A DNA stretch of 64,000 nt from an uncultured Eubacteriales bacterium. GTDB lineage: Bacteria > Bacillota > Clostridia > Oscillospirales > Acutalibacteraceae. The position numbers were made by a program, and so were the translations under genes. The notes below the pieces were generated by a model. The model had not been told where the DNA came from. It made no database searches and was given only the letters and a program-made list of their open reading frames with translations. How positions within the stretch are numbered: the first letter of the stretch is position 1; each line of letters opens with the position of its first letter. The stretch spans positions 111,933 to 175,932 of the forward strand of contig CAKSEH010000002.1 of the NCBI GenBank assembly GCA_934446475.1, written 5' to 3'. Shown in pieces: positions 33,534 to 42,057 of this stretch.

Positions 33534-34518
33534 TGTTTTCTCCCCTTTCAACAGCTTCGCCGGGTTCTAAGTCATCGGTTGAATAATTTACTATCGGGGC
33601 ACGGCTTCCGACTTCGGCGCCTGCCTGATAATCACCGTAAAATCCGTTGATATCTTTAATGAATTTACGGTTAAGCAAATGAAGCGGTATATGTTGAGGA
33701 CAAACTCTCGAACATTCGCCGCAATCCGTGCATCTGCCGACGACGTGGAACGCTCTTATAATGTGGAACATTTTCTCTTCAAACGAGTTTGCCGCCGCTT
33801 TATTCTGGACTCCCGAATCGGGATTGTCAAAAACACATTTTTCGCAGGTGCAGGCAGGACATACGTCTCTGCAGGCATTACAGCGTATGCAGCGTGACAA
33901 TTCGCTCTGCCAGAAAGCAAATCGCTCGTCGGGCGTCATTTTTTCAATAGCCTCGACCTCGTCAAACCTATTTGAATCAAGGACTTCTCCGTCTTTGCCT
34001 AAAAGCTCGTCATAAGCAACATGGCGCTTTGATTTACAATTAAGACAGCGTTCCTGCAAAAGTTCCGAGAAGGGTACGGTAACTGTCCCGTCATAAAGAG
34101 TATTTATTTCTATGTTGTCGCCGTTTTCACTGATTGAAGATATGCCGTCTGCTTTTTCTTTCATCTTTGAAACATCGACCATACCGTTACACATTATACC
34201 TACGGCATAGACCTTTTCCCTATCAAATCTGTGCTCGGTAAGAAGCTGATTAAAGCTGTATGTATCGCACGGTTTTAAGAAAACAAGCACCTTTTTATCG
34301 GACTCAGCGGTTTCTTTGATAAGATATTTTGAAAAATTCGCTCCGCAAAAATCGCCCCAAACAAGCTCTTTTTCAAGTTGTTCGGTTGATGTGAAAACAG
34401 CGGGGGTTATATCGTAATCAAACTCGCCTTTTTTCCAGGCAAGTGCTCTGTCAACAGTGCCGTTATCAAACAATTCCTTTGCCTTTGAAAGAAGGTCTTC
34501 ACGCTTTATTTCTTGCAT
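33526..34518 (-). CDS. 4Fe-4S protein, FlxC/FrhB-like
   Basis: 330 residues. N-terminal region with FLKPCDTYSFNQLL and AVGIMCNGMVDV recalls F420-reducing hydrogenase beta-like proteins. A CLNC pair at about residue 164 and three Cys groups CIRCNACRDVCPACTCEKC and CTDCGECSRVCPQ give at least two [4Fe-4S] clusters. Overlaps mvhD's stop by 13 bases with TTGGAGGA as the ribosome binding site. Role inferred from order: electron carrier of the Flx module. I cannot say which Flx letter it corresponds to. Confidence 0.8.
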   Translation of the reverse strand: MQEIKREDLLSKAKELFDNGTVDRALAWKKGEFDYDITPAVFTSTEQLEKELVWGDFCGANFSKYLIKETAESDKKVLVFLKPCDTYSFNQLLTEHRFDREKVYAVGIMCNGMVDVSKMKEKADGISSISENGDNIEINTLYDGTVTVPFSELLQERCLNCKSKRHVAYDELLGKDGEVLDSNRFDEVEAIEKMTPDERFAFWQSELSRCIRCNACRDVCPACTCEKCVFDNPDSGVQNKAAANSFEEKMFHIIRAFHVVGRCTDCGECSRVCPQHIPLHLLNRKFIKDINGFYGDYQAGAEVGSRAPIVNYSTDDLEPGEAVERGENNA

Positions 34519-34940
34519 CTTAAGTCCTCCAATCTCTTGTTTTCTCCGAGAGCCGCAACGGTTTTGGCAAAATCATTCATTGTTGCCGCAAACTTAGCTC
34601 CCTCTGCGGCACTGACCCACTCAACACGGGTTCTTTCTTTTTCTATACCAAGATAATCAAGCATAGAGAACAGCAGCGCCATACGTCGTCTTGTATAATA
34701 ATTACCTGATGTATAATGACAGTCTCCGGGATGACATCCGCAGAGTATCACACCGTCCGCTCCTCTTTGGAACGCTCTTAAAATAAACATAGGGTTAACC
34801 CTGCAAGAGCACGGAACACGGATTATTTTTACATCAGCCGGATAATTAAGGCGGTTGTTTCCTGCAAGGTCGGCTCCGGCATAAGAGCACCAATTGCAAC
34901 AAAATGCCACTATAAGAGGCTTATATTCGTTTACTTGCAT
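34506..34940 (-). CDS. mvhD: MvhD/FlxD-type 2Fe-2S protein
   Basis: 144 residues of the hydrogenase delta-subunit family that docks electron donors on HdrA. Cys are in the family positions: AFCCNWCSYAGADLAG, RVPCSCRVNP and ILCGCHPGDCHY. The next gene upstream is hdrA, whose stop it overlaps by 10 bases. As there is no hydrogenase gene nearby, its partner here is more likely the NADH-oxidising Flx module than hydrogen. Confidence 0.93.
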   Translation of the reverse strand: MQVNEYKPLIVAFCCNWCSYAGADLAGNNRLNYPADVKIIRVPCSCRVNPMFILRAFQRGADGVILCGCHPGDCHYTSGNYYTRRRMALLFSMLDYLGIEKERTRVEWVSAAEGAKFAATMNDFAKTVAALGENKRLEDLRCKK

Positions 34941-36925
34941 ATTGCGTCTACCTCCGCCATAATCTGTTTATTCATAAAGCCCTTAAGGTCCATAGCGCCA
35001 GACATACAGGCAACCGTACAAGCTCCGCAGCCCTGACAAACCGCTTCGTTGACAACTGCCACTCTGCGAACCTTTGTAGTTCTGTCGGGCATTCTGAATT
35101 CCTTATTAACATAAGAAATTGCACCGTAAGGACATACCTTTTCACAGGTTGAGCAACCGTTACACATCATTTCATCCGAATGGGCAACACAAGGATTACC
35201 CATAAGCTTATCCTTACACAAAAGCCCGATAACCTTTGATGCGGCAGCCCCCGCCTGAGAAACAGTTTCCGGTATATCCTTCGGACCCTGACAGGTTCCC
35301 GAAAGGAAAACGCCTGCTGTGGGGCTCTCCACCGGACGGAGTTTCGGATGAGCCTCGGTAAAGAAATCATTCGTGTCCATACTTGCCGTAAGCATAGTCG
35401 CAAGAGGACGTGCTGATTTATCCGGTTCGATAGCGGCGGCAAGAACGACAAGGTCAGCATCTATATGGAGCTGCTTGCCGTAAATAAGATCCGATGCCTG
35501 AACCTTGAGTTTACCGTTTTCGGGTGAAACTTTACCGACCATACCTTTTATGTAATGAACGCCGTATTCTTCAACCGCTCTGCGATAAAATTCATCAAAG
35601 TTTTTGCCCGGTGTACGGACATCAATATAGAAAACATAAACCTCAGTATCGGGATATTTGTCTCTTATCAGCATAGCGTGCTTAGCGGTATACATACAGC
35701 ATATCTTCGAGCAATATTCCTTACCTTTTTCACTGCAAGCCTCGCATCTTGAACCTACGCACTGAACGAATACTATTGTATGCGGATGTTCGCCGTCCGA
35801 CGGGCGAAGCAGAGTGCCTCCCGTAGGTCCTGCGGCGTTCATAAGACGTTCAAGTTCAAGCGATGTTATGACATCCTTAGACTGTGAATATGCAAATTCA
35901 TCAAACTTTTCTACGGAAATCGGATTAAATCCGGTTGCAACAACAATTGCGCCGTATTTTTCCTCAACAAATTCATCTTTTGCCTCATAATCTATAGCGC
36001 CGGCAGTACATACCTTCGAGCATACGCCGCACTTGCCGGTTTTAAGTTTTGTGCAATAGTTAGGGTCAATAGTTGCAACTTTCGGAACAGCCTGAGCGAA
36101 CGGAATATAAACTGCGTGACGGGTATCCATTCCGAGATTAAACTCGTTGGGAACGTTTCTTTGAGGACATTTTTCCGTACAAAGTCCGCAGCCTGTGCAC
36201 ACATCTTCCTTTACATATCTTGCTTTTTTCTTAATAGTTACATCAAAATTTCCCACGAAACCTTTTACCTGTGTAACTTCGGAATAGGAAAATATTCTTA
36301 TTTTATCGTTCTGAGCAACATCCACCATTTTAGGGGTTAGTATACAGGCGGCGCAGTCAAGCGTGGGGAAGGTTTTATCAAGCTGAGCCATTTTGCCGCC
36401 TATAGTAGGCTTGGTCTCAACAATATCAACCGGAAATCCCGCATCTGCTATATCAAGAGCGGTCTGTATCCCCGCAATTCCTCCGCCTATAACAAGGGCT
36501 CTTTTAGTTACGGGCGACTCTCCCGGCGTCAACGGTGCGTTAAGATTTACCTTTGCCACCGCAGCCTTTGCGAGTATTATTGCCTTTTCGGTTCCTATCG
36601 GCATTTCTTTATGTACCCACGAGCACTGTTCTCTTATATTTGCTATTTCAACCATATAAGGATTAAGACCTGCCGCAGCCGCCGTTTTACGGAAGGTTGC
36701 CTCGTGCATACGTGGAGAACACGAGCACACCACTATTCCTGTAAGCTTGTGTTCCTTAACAGCCTCGATTATCATATTCTGACCTGCCTGTGAACACATA
36801 TACTGGTAGTCTGTGGAGAAGACTACGCCGGGTTCTGACTTAATAGCCTCTGCAACCGCCCTGACATCTACCGTGCCTGCAATGTTTGTGCCGCAGTGGC
36901 AAACAAATACGCCTATTCTCTGCAT
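34931..36925 (-). CDS. hdrA: Heterodisulfide reductase-like subunit A (HdrA)
   Basis: The flavin-based electron-bifurcating subunit of Hdr complexes. 664 residues: N-terminal VFVCHCGTNIAGTVD domain; thioredoxin-reductase-like FAD part VIGGGIAGIQTALDIADAGF with TKPTIGGKMAQLDKTFPTLDCA; an internal ferredoxin-like insert CTGCGLCTEKCP and CGVCSKVCTAGAI; and a C-terminal two-cluster ferredoxin CNGCSTCEKVCP, CQGCGACTVACM. Length and order match HdrA of bifurcating complexes. It follows hdrC by 15 bases. Confidence 0.95.
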   Translation of the reverse strand: MQRIGVFVCHCGTNIAGTVDVRAVAEAIKSEPGVVFSTDYQYMCSQAGQNMIIEAVKEHKLTGIVVCSCSPRMHEATFRKTAAAAGLNPYMVEIANIREQCSWVHKEMPIGTEKAIILAKAAVAKVNLNAPLTPGESPVTKRALVIGGGIAGIQTALDIADAGFPVDIVETKPTIGGKMAQLDKTFPTLDCAACILTPKMVDVAQNDKIRIFSYSEVTQVKGFVGNFDVTIKKKARYVKEDVCTGCGLCTEKCPQRNVPNEFNLGMDTRHAVYIPFAQAVPKVATIDPNYCTKLKTGKCGVCSKVCTAGAIDYEAKDEFVEEKYGAIVVATGFNPISVEKFDEFAYSQSKDVITSLELERLMNAAGPTGGTLLRPSDGEHPHTIVFVQCVGSRCEACSEKGKEYCSKICCMYTAKHAMLIRDKYPDTEVYVFYIDVRTPGKNFDEFYRRAVEEYGVHYIKGMVGKVSPENGKLKVQASDLIYGKQLHIDADLVVLAAAIEPDKSARPLATMLTASMDTNDFFTEAHPKLRPVESPTAGVFLSGTCQGPKDIPETVSQAGAAASKVIGLLCKDKLMGNPCVAHSDEMMCNGCSTCEKVCPYGAISYVNKEFRMPDRTTKVRRVAVVNEAVCQGCGACTVACMSGAMDLKGFMNKQIMAEVDAICK

Positions 36926-36940
36926 ATTATCTTCTCCTTT

Positions 36941-37333
36941 CTATTTAGAATACTTTCTCATTGCGCTGACTATTGCCTGCTGGGGAATTTCGTCATTCAC
37001 CTTTTCGGGAATGTCATTTGCCGTCATATGGTTATTTCCCTTTTGTCTTATAACTTCAAGCCTTACCGCTTCTATAATTTTAGCAGGTTCAACGCCTCTG
37101 GGACAGCGATCCACACAGGCAAAGCAGGAAAGACATTTATATACAGACTCAGATTTCATAAGGGTTTCAATATCGCCGTTTTCCACCATATAAACAAACT
37201 GATGGGGATGATATTCCATTTCGTCATAAGACGGGCAGGTTCCCGAACATTTGCCGCAACGCATACATTTAAGCGGATTTACTCCGCTTGCTCTTACTAT
37301 CTGCTCTTTTAAAAGCTCAGCTTTGTTAGGCAT
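36941..37333 (-). CDS. hdrC: Heterodisulfide reductase-like subunit C (HdrC)
   Basis: 130-residue protein with two [4Fe-4S] motifs, CMRCGKCSGTCPSY near residue 20 and CLSCFACVDRCPRG near residue 70; carries electrons between HdrA and HdrB. Start overlaps the hdrB stop by 8 bases; AAAGGAGG lies upstream. Confidence 0.93.
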   Translation of the reverse strand: MPNKAELLKEQIVRASGVNPLKCMRCGKCSGTCPSYDEMEYHPHQFVYMVENGDIETLMKSESVYKCLSCFACVDRCPRGVEPAKIIEAVRLEVIRQKGNNHMTANDIPEKVNDEIPQQAIVSAMRKYSK

Positions 37334-38129
37334 ACTGTTCCTCCTTTACACCGAGCGCTTCTGCCAACAGTTCGGTGAAATACACAACCGGTATATTACT
37401 GCCGTTGTGAACTAAATTATACTTACATAACGGACATGCAGTTACCGCAAGTTCTGCACCGTGATTTTCTGCGCTGATTGTGACCGCATTGCTTTTTTTC
37501 TTTGCAAGTTCGGGTTCTTCAAGCGCAAGATAACCTCCGCAGCACTCGTTTCTGTACGGATATATCACAGGTTCTGCGCCCAGCGCTCTTATGAATTCTT
37601 CCATAACCTTCGGATTTTCCGGGTCGTCAAACCCCATAACCTTCGAAGGGCGCAGCAAGAGACATCCGTAATAAGCCGCAATTTTTCTGCCTGTAAGCGG
37701 ATTTACTGCTTTTTCTTTTATTTTATCAAATCCGATGACATCACGGAGAAGTTCAAAATAGTGCATAACTTTTGTCTCGCCGCCGTAAGGCTCTCTCTTT
37801 TCCTTATCCTGGGCAAGGTAAAGGTTAACCCTGTTTTTAAACTCCTCGTCATTTAATATCTGATGATTTGTTTGCTTAATAACATTATGGCAGGCTGAGC
37901 ACACCGTAACAAGCGGACGGTTTTCTTCTTTTGCGGCAATAAGAGCACGAACACTTGAAAGCTTTGAAGCTATCTCGTCCCTATTGCTTGAAAACACGCC
38001 GCCGCAACACTGCCAATTTTCTATCTCACAGAGTTCTACACCTAAAATTTCGGCGCATCTGCGGGCATAGAAATCAAGCTGTTTTGCTTTTGTACGAAGA
38101 GTGCAGCCCGGAAAATAGCTGACTTTCAT
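37326..38129 (-). CDS. hdrB: Heterodisulfide reductase-like subunit B (HdrB)
   Basis: 267 residues with two CCG domains that bind the two noncubane [4Fe-4S] clusters: FPGCTLRT ... WQCCGG ... VCSAC and GCLLLRP ... ECCGG ... ACPLC. In methanogens HdrB reduces a heterodisulfide; here no such substrate pathway is visible, and next to a fumarate reductase it may instead pass electrons to the fumarate reductase Fe-S subunit. Follows fumC by 13 bases, with GGAGGTAAG before the ATG. Confidence 0.93.
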   Translation of the reverse strand: MKVSYFPGCTLRTKAKQLDFYARRCAEILGVELCEIENWQCCGGVFSSNRDEIASKLSSVRALIAAKEENRPLVTVCSACHNVIKQTNHQILNDEEFKNRVNLYLAQDKEKREPYGGETKVMHYFELLRDVIGFDKIKEKAVNPLTGRKIAAYYGCLLLRPSKVMGFDDPENPKVMEEFIRALGAEPVIYPYRNECCGGYLALEEPELAKKKSNAVTISAENHGAELAVTACPLCKYNLVHNGSNIPVVYFTELLAEALGVKEEQYA

Positions 38130-38142
38130 TGCTTACCTCCGA

Positions 38143-39519
38143 TTATACCATTTCTTCCGGATGGAAGACTTCATCAAATTTTTCTGCCGTAAGGAATCCG
38201 AGTTCAACACAGGCTTCCTTTAAAGAAATATTGTCTTTAAATGCCTTTTTAGCCGTCTTTGCAGCATTTTCATATCCGATATACGGATTGAGAGCCGTAA
38301 CCAACATAAGAGAATTATGAAGGTTATGATGCATCTTATCCTTATTTGCGGTAATTCCGACAGCGCAATTATTATTGAAAGAAACAACCGCTTCTGCAAG
38401 AAGTCTTGCGGACTGAAGGAAATTGTATGCTGTAACCGGCATAAATACGTTAAGTTCAAAGTTGCCCTGTGAAGCCGCCATTGAAACGGCAACATCATTT
38501 CCCATAACCTGAACCGCAACCATAGTTACAGCCTCGCACTGTGTAGGATTAACCTTGCCCGGCATTATCGAAGAACCCGGCTCATTTTCCGGAATATGTA
38601 TTTCTCCGAGTCCGTCTCTCGGACCTGACGCAAGCCAGCGAACATCGTTTGCTATTTTCATCATATCGCAGGCGGTTGCCTTTATTGCGCCGTGCGCAAA
38701 AACTATCTCATCCTTTGATGTGAGTGCGTGGAACTTATTCGGAGCGGTAACAAAAGGTTTTCCCGTAAGCTCCGAAACTTTTGCGGCAACAAGCTCGGAA
38801 AATCCTTTCGGTGCGTTAAGGCCTGTACCTACCGCCGTTCCGCCGAGAGCAAGCTCATAAAGCGGTTTTACAGCCGTTTTAAGCAGCTCAACATCACGCT
38901 CAAGGCTTGATCTCCAGCCTGATATTTCCTGGCTGAATTTAATAGGCGTTGCGTCCTGAAGATGCGTTCTTCCCGACTTAACTATTCCCTCATTTTCAGT
39001 CTCAAGTTTCTTAAATGTTTCTATTAAAAGGCTCAGTGCGGGTATAAGTTTATCTTCTATTGCTATTACTGCGGAAATATGCATTGCCGTAGGGAATGTG
39101 TCGTTAGAAGACTGGCTCATATTTATATCATCGTTCGGGTGGCAAAGCTTTTCACCCGCTATCTGATTTGCACGGTTTGCTATTACCTCATTTGCGTTCA
39201 TATTAGACTGTGTGCCGGAGCCCGTCTGCCAAACAACAAGCGGAAAATGACCGTTAAGCGAACCGGAAATAACTTCATCGCAGGCTTTACTTATTGCAGA
39301 AAGCTTTGACGCCGTCATTTTTTCCGGTCTCAGCTCTGCATTTGCCAAAGCAGCCGCTTTCTTAAGTATACCGAATGCGTGGGTTATTTCCCTCGGCATA
39401 GTTTCTATATCAACGCCGATTTTAAAATTTTCGTGGCTCCTTTGAGTTTGAGCAGCCCAAAGCCTGTCTGCAGGAACCTTCACTTCTCCCATAGAGTCAT
39501 GCTCTATACGGTATTCCAT
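38143..39519 (-). CDS. fumC: Fumarate hydratase class II
   Basis: Oxygen-stable fumarase of 458 residues interconverting malate and fumarate. Signature GSSIMPGKVNPTQCEA near residue 315 and QTGSGTQSNMNANEV, SSNDTFPTAMH and SGRTHLQDATP of the fumarase/aspartase superfamily; the DAxP pairing with the fumarase-type TGSGTQ favours fumarase over aspartase. It lies between the malate dehydrogenase-like gene (15 bases) and hdrB (13 bases), so it makes fumarate for the downstream reductase. Confidence 0.95.
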   Translation of the reverse strand: MEYRIEHDSMGEVKVPADRLWAAQTQRSHENFKIGVDIETMPREITHAFGILKKAAALANAELRPEKMTASKLSAISKACDEVISGSLNGHFPLVVWQTGSGTQSNMNANEVIANRANQIAGEKLCHPNDDINMSQSSNDTFPTAMHISAVIAIEDKLIPALSLLIETFKKLETENEGIVKSGRTHLQDATPIKFSQEISGWRSSLERDVELLKTAVKPLYELALGGTAVGTGLNAPKGFSELVAAKVSELTGKPFVTAPNKFHALTSKDEIVFAHGAIKATACDMMKIANDVRWLASGPRDGLGEIHIPENEPGSSIMPGKVNPTQCEAVTMVAVQVMGNDVAVSMAASQGNFELNVFMPVTAYNFLQSARLLAEAVVSFNNNCAVGITANKDKMHHNLHNSLMLVTALNPYIGYENAAKTAKKAFKDNISLKEACVELGFLTAEKFDEVFHPEEMV

Positions 39520-39534
39520 TATTACTGCACTTCC

Positions 39535-40479
39535 TTAAATATCAAGATTATCGATAACTTCTTTTAAAGTTGCCGCACTCTTTTGGAGTTTTAAAACTTC
39601 TTCATCCGTAAGAGAAACATTTACTTTACCTCTTACGCAGTTATTACCTATAAGGTTAAGCGTGCTCAGGCAGACGTCATCAATTCCGTACTCACCGTGC
39701 ATCATTGTGGAAACGGTCATAGTTGTATCCATACATCCGAGCAGACATTTGCATATATGACATACAGAAACCGAGACCGCATAGAAGGTAGCACCCTTGC
39801 GGGCAATAACTCTTGCTCCCGATTTCCTTACATACTGTTCTATATCATTAAGGTCAAGAACAGGATTTTCAATTCCCGGAGTGCTCATAAGGTTTTGACA
39901 TTGATTTATGGGAACATTTGAAATGTTCGCTACCGACCACGGAATGAACGAAGAATCTCCGTGTTCGCCGAAAACATATGCATGAACATTACTCTGGCTT
40001 ATATTATAATATTCGGAAAGCCTTGAACGCAGACGAGCCGTATCAAGAATAGTTCCGGAGCCTATTATTCTGTTTTCGGGTATGTCGGAATATTTACAGA
40101 ACGTATATGTCAGTATATCAACAGGATTGCTTACTATTATGTATGTTGCATCGGGAGCATATTTTGTTATCTCAGGTATTATTGATTTGGTTATATTAAC
40201 ATTTGTTTGAGCAAGCTCAAGTCTTGTCTGACCGGGCTTTCTTGCTATTCCCGACGTTAATATAACAATGTCGGATCCTTCAGCATCACGATAGTTGCCG
40301 GCATAAACCGAGGATGCGCTGCAAAACGGAGTACCCTGCCTGATATCAAGCGCTTCTCCGAGGGCTTTTTCGTTATTTATATCGATCATAACGATATCCG
40401 AAGCAATGCCCATAACCGTAAGCGTATAAGCTATTGTTGAGCCTACGCTGCCTGTTCCGATAATTGAAATTTTGTTCAT
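39535..40479 (-). CDS. Malate dehydrogenase-like enzyme of the LDH family
   Basis: NAD-dependent 2-oxoacid dehydrogenase of 314 residues. Start ISIIGTGSVGSTIAYTL for NAD. Catalytic residues: Arg of LDTARLRSRL, His of FGEHGDSSF. The active-site loop reads GIARKPGQTRLEL; L-lactate dehydrogenases have Gln where this has the Arg of ARKPG (position 102 in LDH numbering), and Arg there is the mark of malate dehydrogenase. Elsewhere, e.g. KGATFYAVS, it looks LDH-like. So it would be annotated as LDH by similarity but is likely a malate dehydrogenase. It heads the operon and fumC follows 15 bases later. GGAAGGTG precedes the ATG. Confidence 0.85.
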   Translation of the reverse strand: MNKISIIGTGSVGSTIAYTLTVMGIASDIVMIDINNEKALGEALDIRQGTPFCSASSVYAGNYRDAEGSDIVILTSGIARKPGQTRLELAQTNVNITKSIIPEITKYAPDATYIIVSNPVDILTYTFCKYSDIPENRIIGSGTILDTARLRSRLSEYYNISQSNVHAYVFGEHGDSSFIPWSVANISNVPINQCQNLMSTPGIENPVLDLNDIEQYVRKSGARVIARKGATFYAVSVSVCHICKCLLGCMDTTMTVSTMMHGEYGIDDVCLSTLNLIGNNCVRGKVNVSLTDEEVLKLQKSAATLKEVIDNLDI

Positions 40480-40510
40480 AATACACCTTCCATATTACAT
40501 TTTCTTACAT

Positions 40511-40539
40511 ATTATAACACAGCTTGACCGATTTGTGAA
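40511..40539 (-). promoter_or_regulatory. Promoter of the mdh-fumC-hdr-flx-frd operon
   Basis: TTCACA (+ 40534-40539) and TATAAT (+ 40511-40516) on the minus strand with a 17-base spacer, about 30 bases before the first start codon. No other promoter of this quality was noticed in the 11 kb downstream. Confidence 0.7.
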
Positions 40540-40563
40540 CTATAACTTTTATATATCGGTATT

Positions 40564-41574
40564 CTATTTATCGATATACCCTGTTTCGATTTCCTTTGAA
40601 GGAATAATATCATAAAAAATCGGCGTGTAAAACAATCTTGAAACCTTATTCAAATCTTCAGTTTGCGTCAGTATCCACATCAGCTTTGTAACGCAAGCCT
40701 CAGAAGTCATATCAAACGATTCAAGTATCCTGTATTTTTCCAGACTATACCCCACTTCATATACCGACAGATCCGTTCCTTCCCTTTGCACCTGGGTGGT
40801 CATAACAATTATTTTTCCTCTTTCTGCGGCTTTAAAAACTGTTTCTTTAAAACTGCCGTATCCCGGCAATCCGCCGACTCCGAACGCTTCAATAACAACC
40901 GCTTTATGATTATCGACAGCGTACTTAAAAAATTTTTCATTCATTCCCGGCGTGAGTTTTATTATGCAAACGTTTGGATCAAGCTTTTCGTAAAAAATTG
41001 TATTTTCGGCAACCGGTCTGTAATATACCTTGAGCGAATTGTTAAGAACCGATGCGACAGGCGGATAATTCGGACTCGAAAAAGCCTCAAAACTTTTTGA
41101 ACGAACCTTTTTTGCCCTGTTTGCGATAAGAACACTTCCGCCGAATACCACAAGTATGCCGGAAAGCGACGAAGAAGCGCATATAAAGCTATCGATAAGG
41201 TTTTGCTTTGAATCGGTAGTATCAAATCCTATCGGTTTCTGCGCTCCCGTTATAACTATCGGCTTTGTGCTGTTTTGAATAAGATACGAAAGTGCACAAG
41301 CCGTATAGGCAAGCGTATCGGTGCCGTGGGCAATAACGAAACCGTCATATTTATCATAGTTTTTTTGAATTTCCGAAGCTATTTGCTGCCAATGCCCGGG
41401 CGTAACATTTGTGCTGTCAAGGGTAAAAAGCTGAATTTCATCAACCGAGCAAAAATCACAAACCTGCGGAATATATGACAAAAGCTGTTTTGCACTGAGG
41501 GCGGGAGAAAGCGACCATCCTGTGAGCTCCGAAGCTATAGTTCCGCCGGTGCCGATAAAAAGAATTTTTTTCAT
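40564..41574 (-). CDS. Asparaginase (type I)
   Basis: Hydrolyses asparagine to aspartate and ammonia. 336 residues; KILFIGTGGTIASE with the first catalytic Thr near residue 12, and VIAHGTDTLAYTACAL with the second Thr and Asp near residue 92. No signal peptide, so cytoplasmic type I. It is upstream of and on the same strand as the malate dehydrogenase operon; the aspartate could feed oxaloacetate or fumarate, but this is a guess from position. GATATACCC ends the gene and a separate promoter for the next unit follows. Confidence 0.92.
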   Translation of the reverse strand: MKKILFIGTGGTIASELTGWSLSPALSAKQLLSYIPQVCDFCSVDEIQLFTLDSTNVTPGHWQQIASEIQKNYDKYDGFVIAHGTDTLAYTACALSYLIQNSTKPIVITGAQKPIGFDTTDSKQNLIDSFICASSSLSGILVVFGGSVLIANRAKKVRSKSFEAFSSPNYPPVASVLNNSLKVYYRPVAENTIFYEKLDPNVCIIKLTPGMNEKFFKYAVDNHKAVVIEAFGVGGLPGYGSFKETVFKAAERGKIIVMTTQVQREGTDLSVYEVGYSLEKYRILESFDMTSEACVTKLMWILTQTEDLNKVSRLFYTPIFYDIIPSKEIETGYIDK

Positions 41575-41640
41575 AAGTATTCACATCCCATAGTATTGTA
41601 ACATATGTCCAACCGATTTTTCAAACAAGAATGCATACAA

Positions 41641-41687
41641 AAAAGGCGCCGCTTAAAAAACTTTAAGTTTTTTGCGGCGCCTTTTTA
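41641..41687 (-). terminator. Terminator after the DUF378 gene
   Basis: AAAAGGCGCCGC (41641-41652) and GCGGCGCCTTTT (41674-41685) form a 12-bp stem with further pairing in the A/T-rich loop; T residues follow on either strand. Confidence 0.85.
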
Positions 41688-41695
41688 TCGGCTTG

Positions 41696-41929
41696 TCAGT
41701 GAGCGGTAACCGAGGTATCAACGCTATTGCTCTCGGTATCCCTGAAGAGAAGAGATATACACCATATTGCCGCCAGAGCAATAATAACATATATTATTCT
41801 GCTTATAACTGCGGCCTGACCGCCGAATATCCATGCGACAAGGTCAAATTTAAACAGACCTACAAGACCCCAGTTAATGCATCCGATTATTGAAAGTGCA
41901 AGGCATATTTTATCAAACACATTCATCAC
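41696..41929 (-). CDS. DUF378 membrane protein
   Basis: 77 residues with two hydrophobic segments. The block INWGLVGLFKFDLVAWIFGG is the DUF378 signature. Function unknown. The ATG follows AAAGGAGTG closely. It lies between asparaginase and the spore protein gene, with its own terminator downstream. Confidence 0.85.
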   Translation of the reverse strand: MMNVFDKICLALSIIGCINWGLVGLFKFDLVAWIFGGQAAVISRIIYVIIALAAIWCISLLFRDTESNSVDTSVTAH

Positions 41930-41998
41930 TCCTTTTCCTCCTTTTTTCTATTATGCTCAAAAAATTTTGCAAAATTCCCAAAACAAGCTTTTTAATAC

Positions 41999-42032
41999 AA
42001 AGCGTCCATCGGCTGTTGCCGACAGACGCTTT
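41999..42032 (-). terminator. Terminator after the SASP gene
   Basis: AAAGCGTC-TGTCGGC / GCCGATG-GACGCTTT on the minus strand with an AACA loop and one mismatch, followed by GTATTAAAA; downstream of the SASP stop at 42058. Confidence 0.7.
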
Positions 42033-42057
42033 GCTTTAAGAAAATCTGATTCCCGAA

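Noticed and set aside
37326..38129. Use of HdrB as a methanogenic CoM-CoB heterodisulfide reductase
   Set aside because: No methanogenesis genes are in the window and the organism is a sporulating Firmicute.
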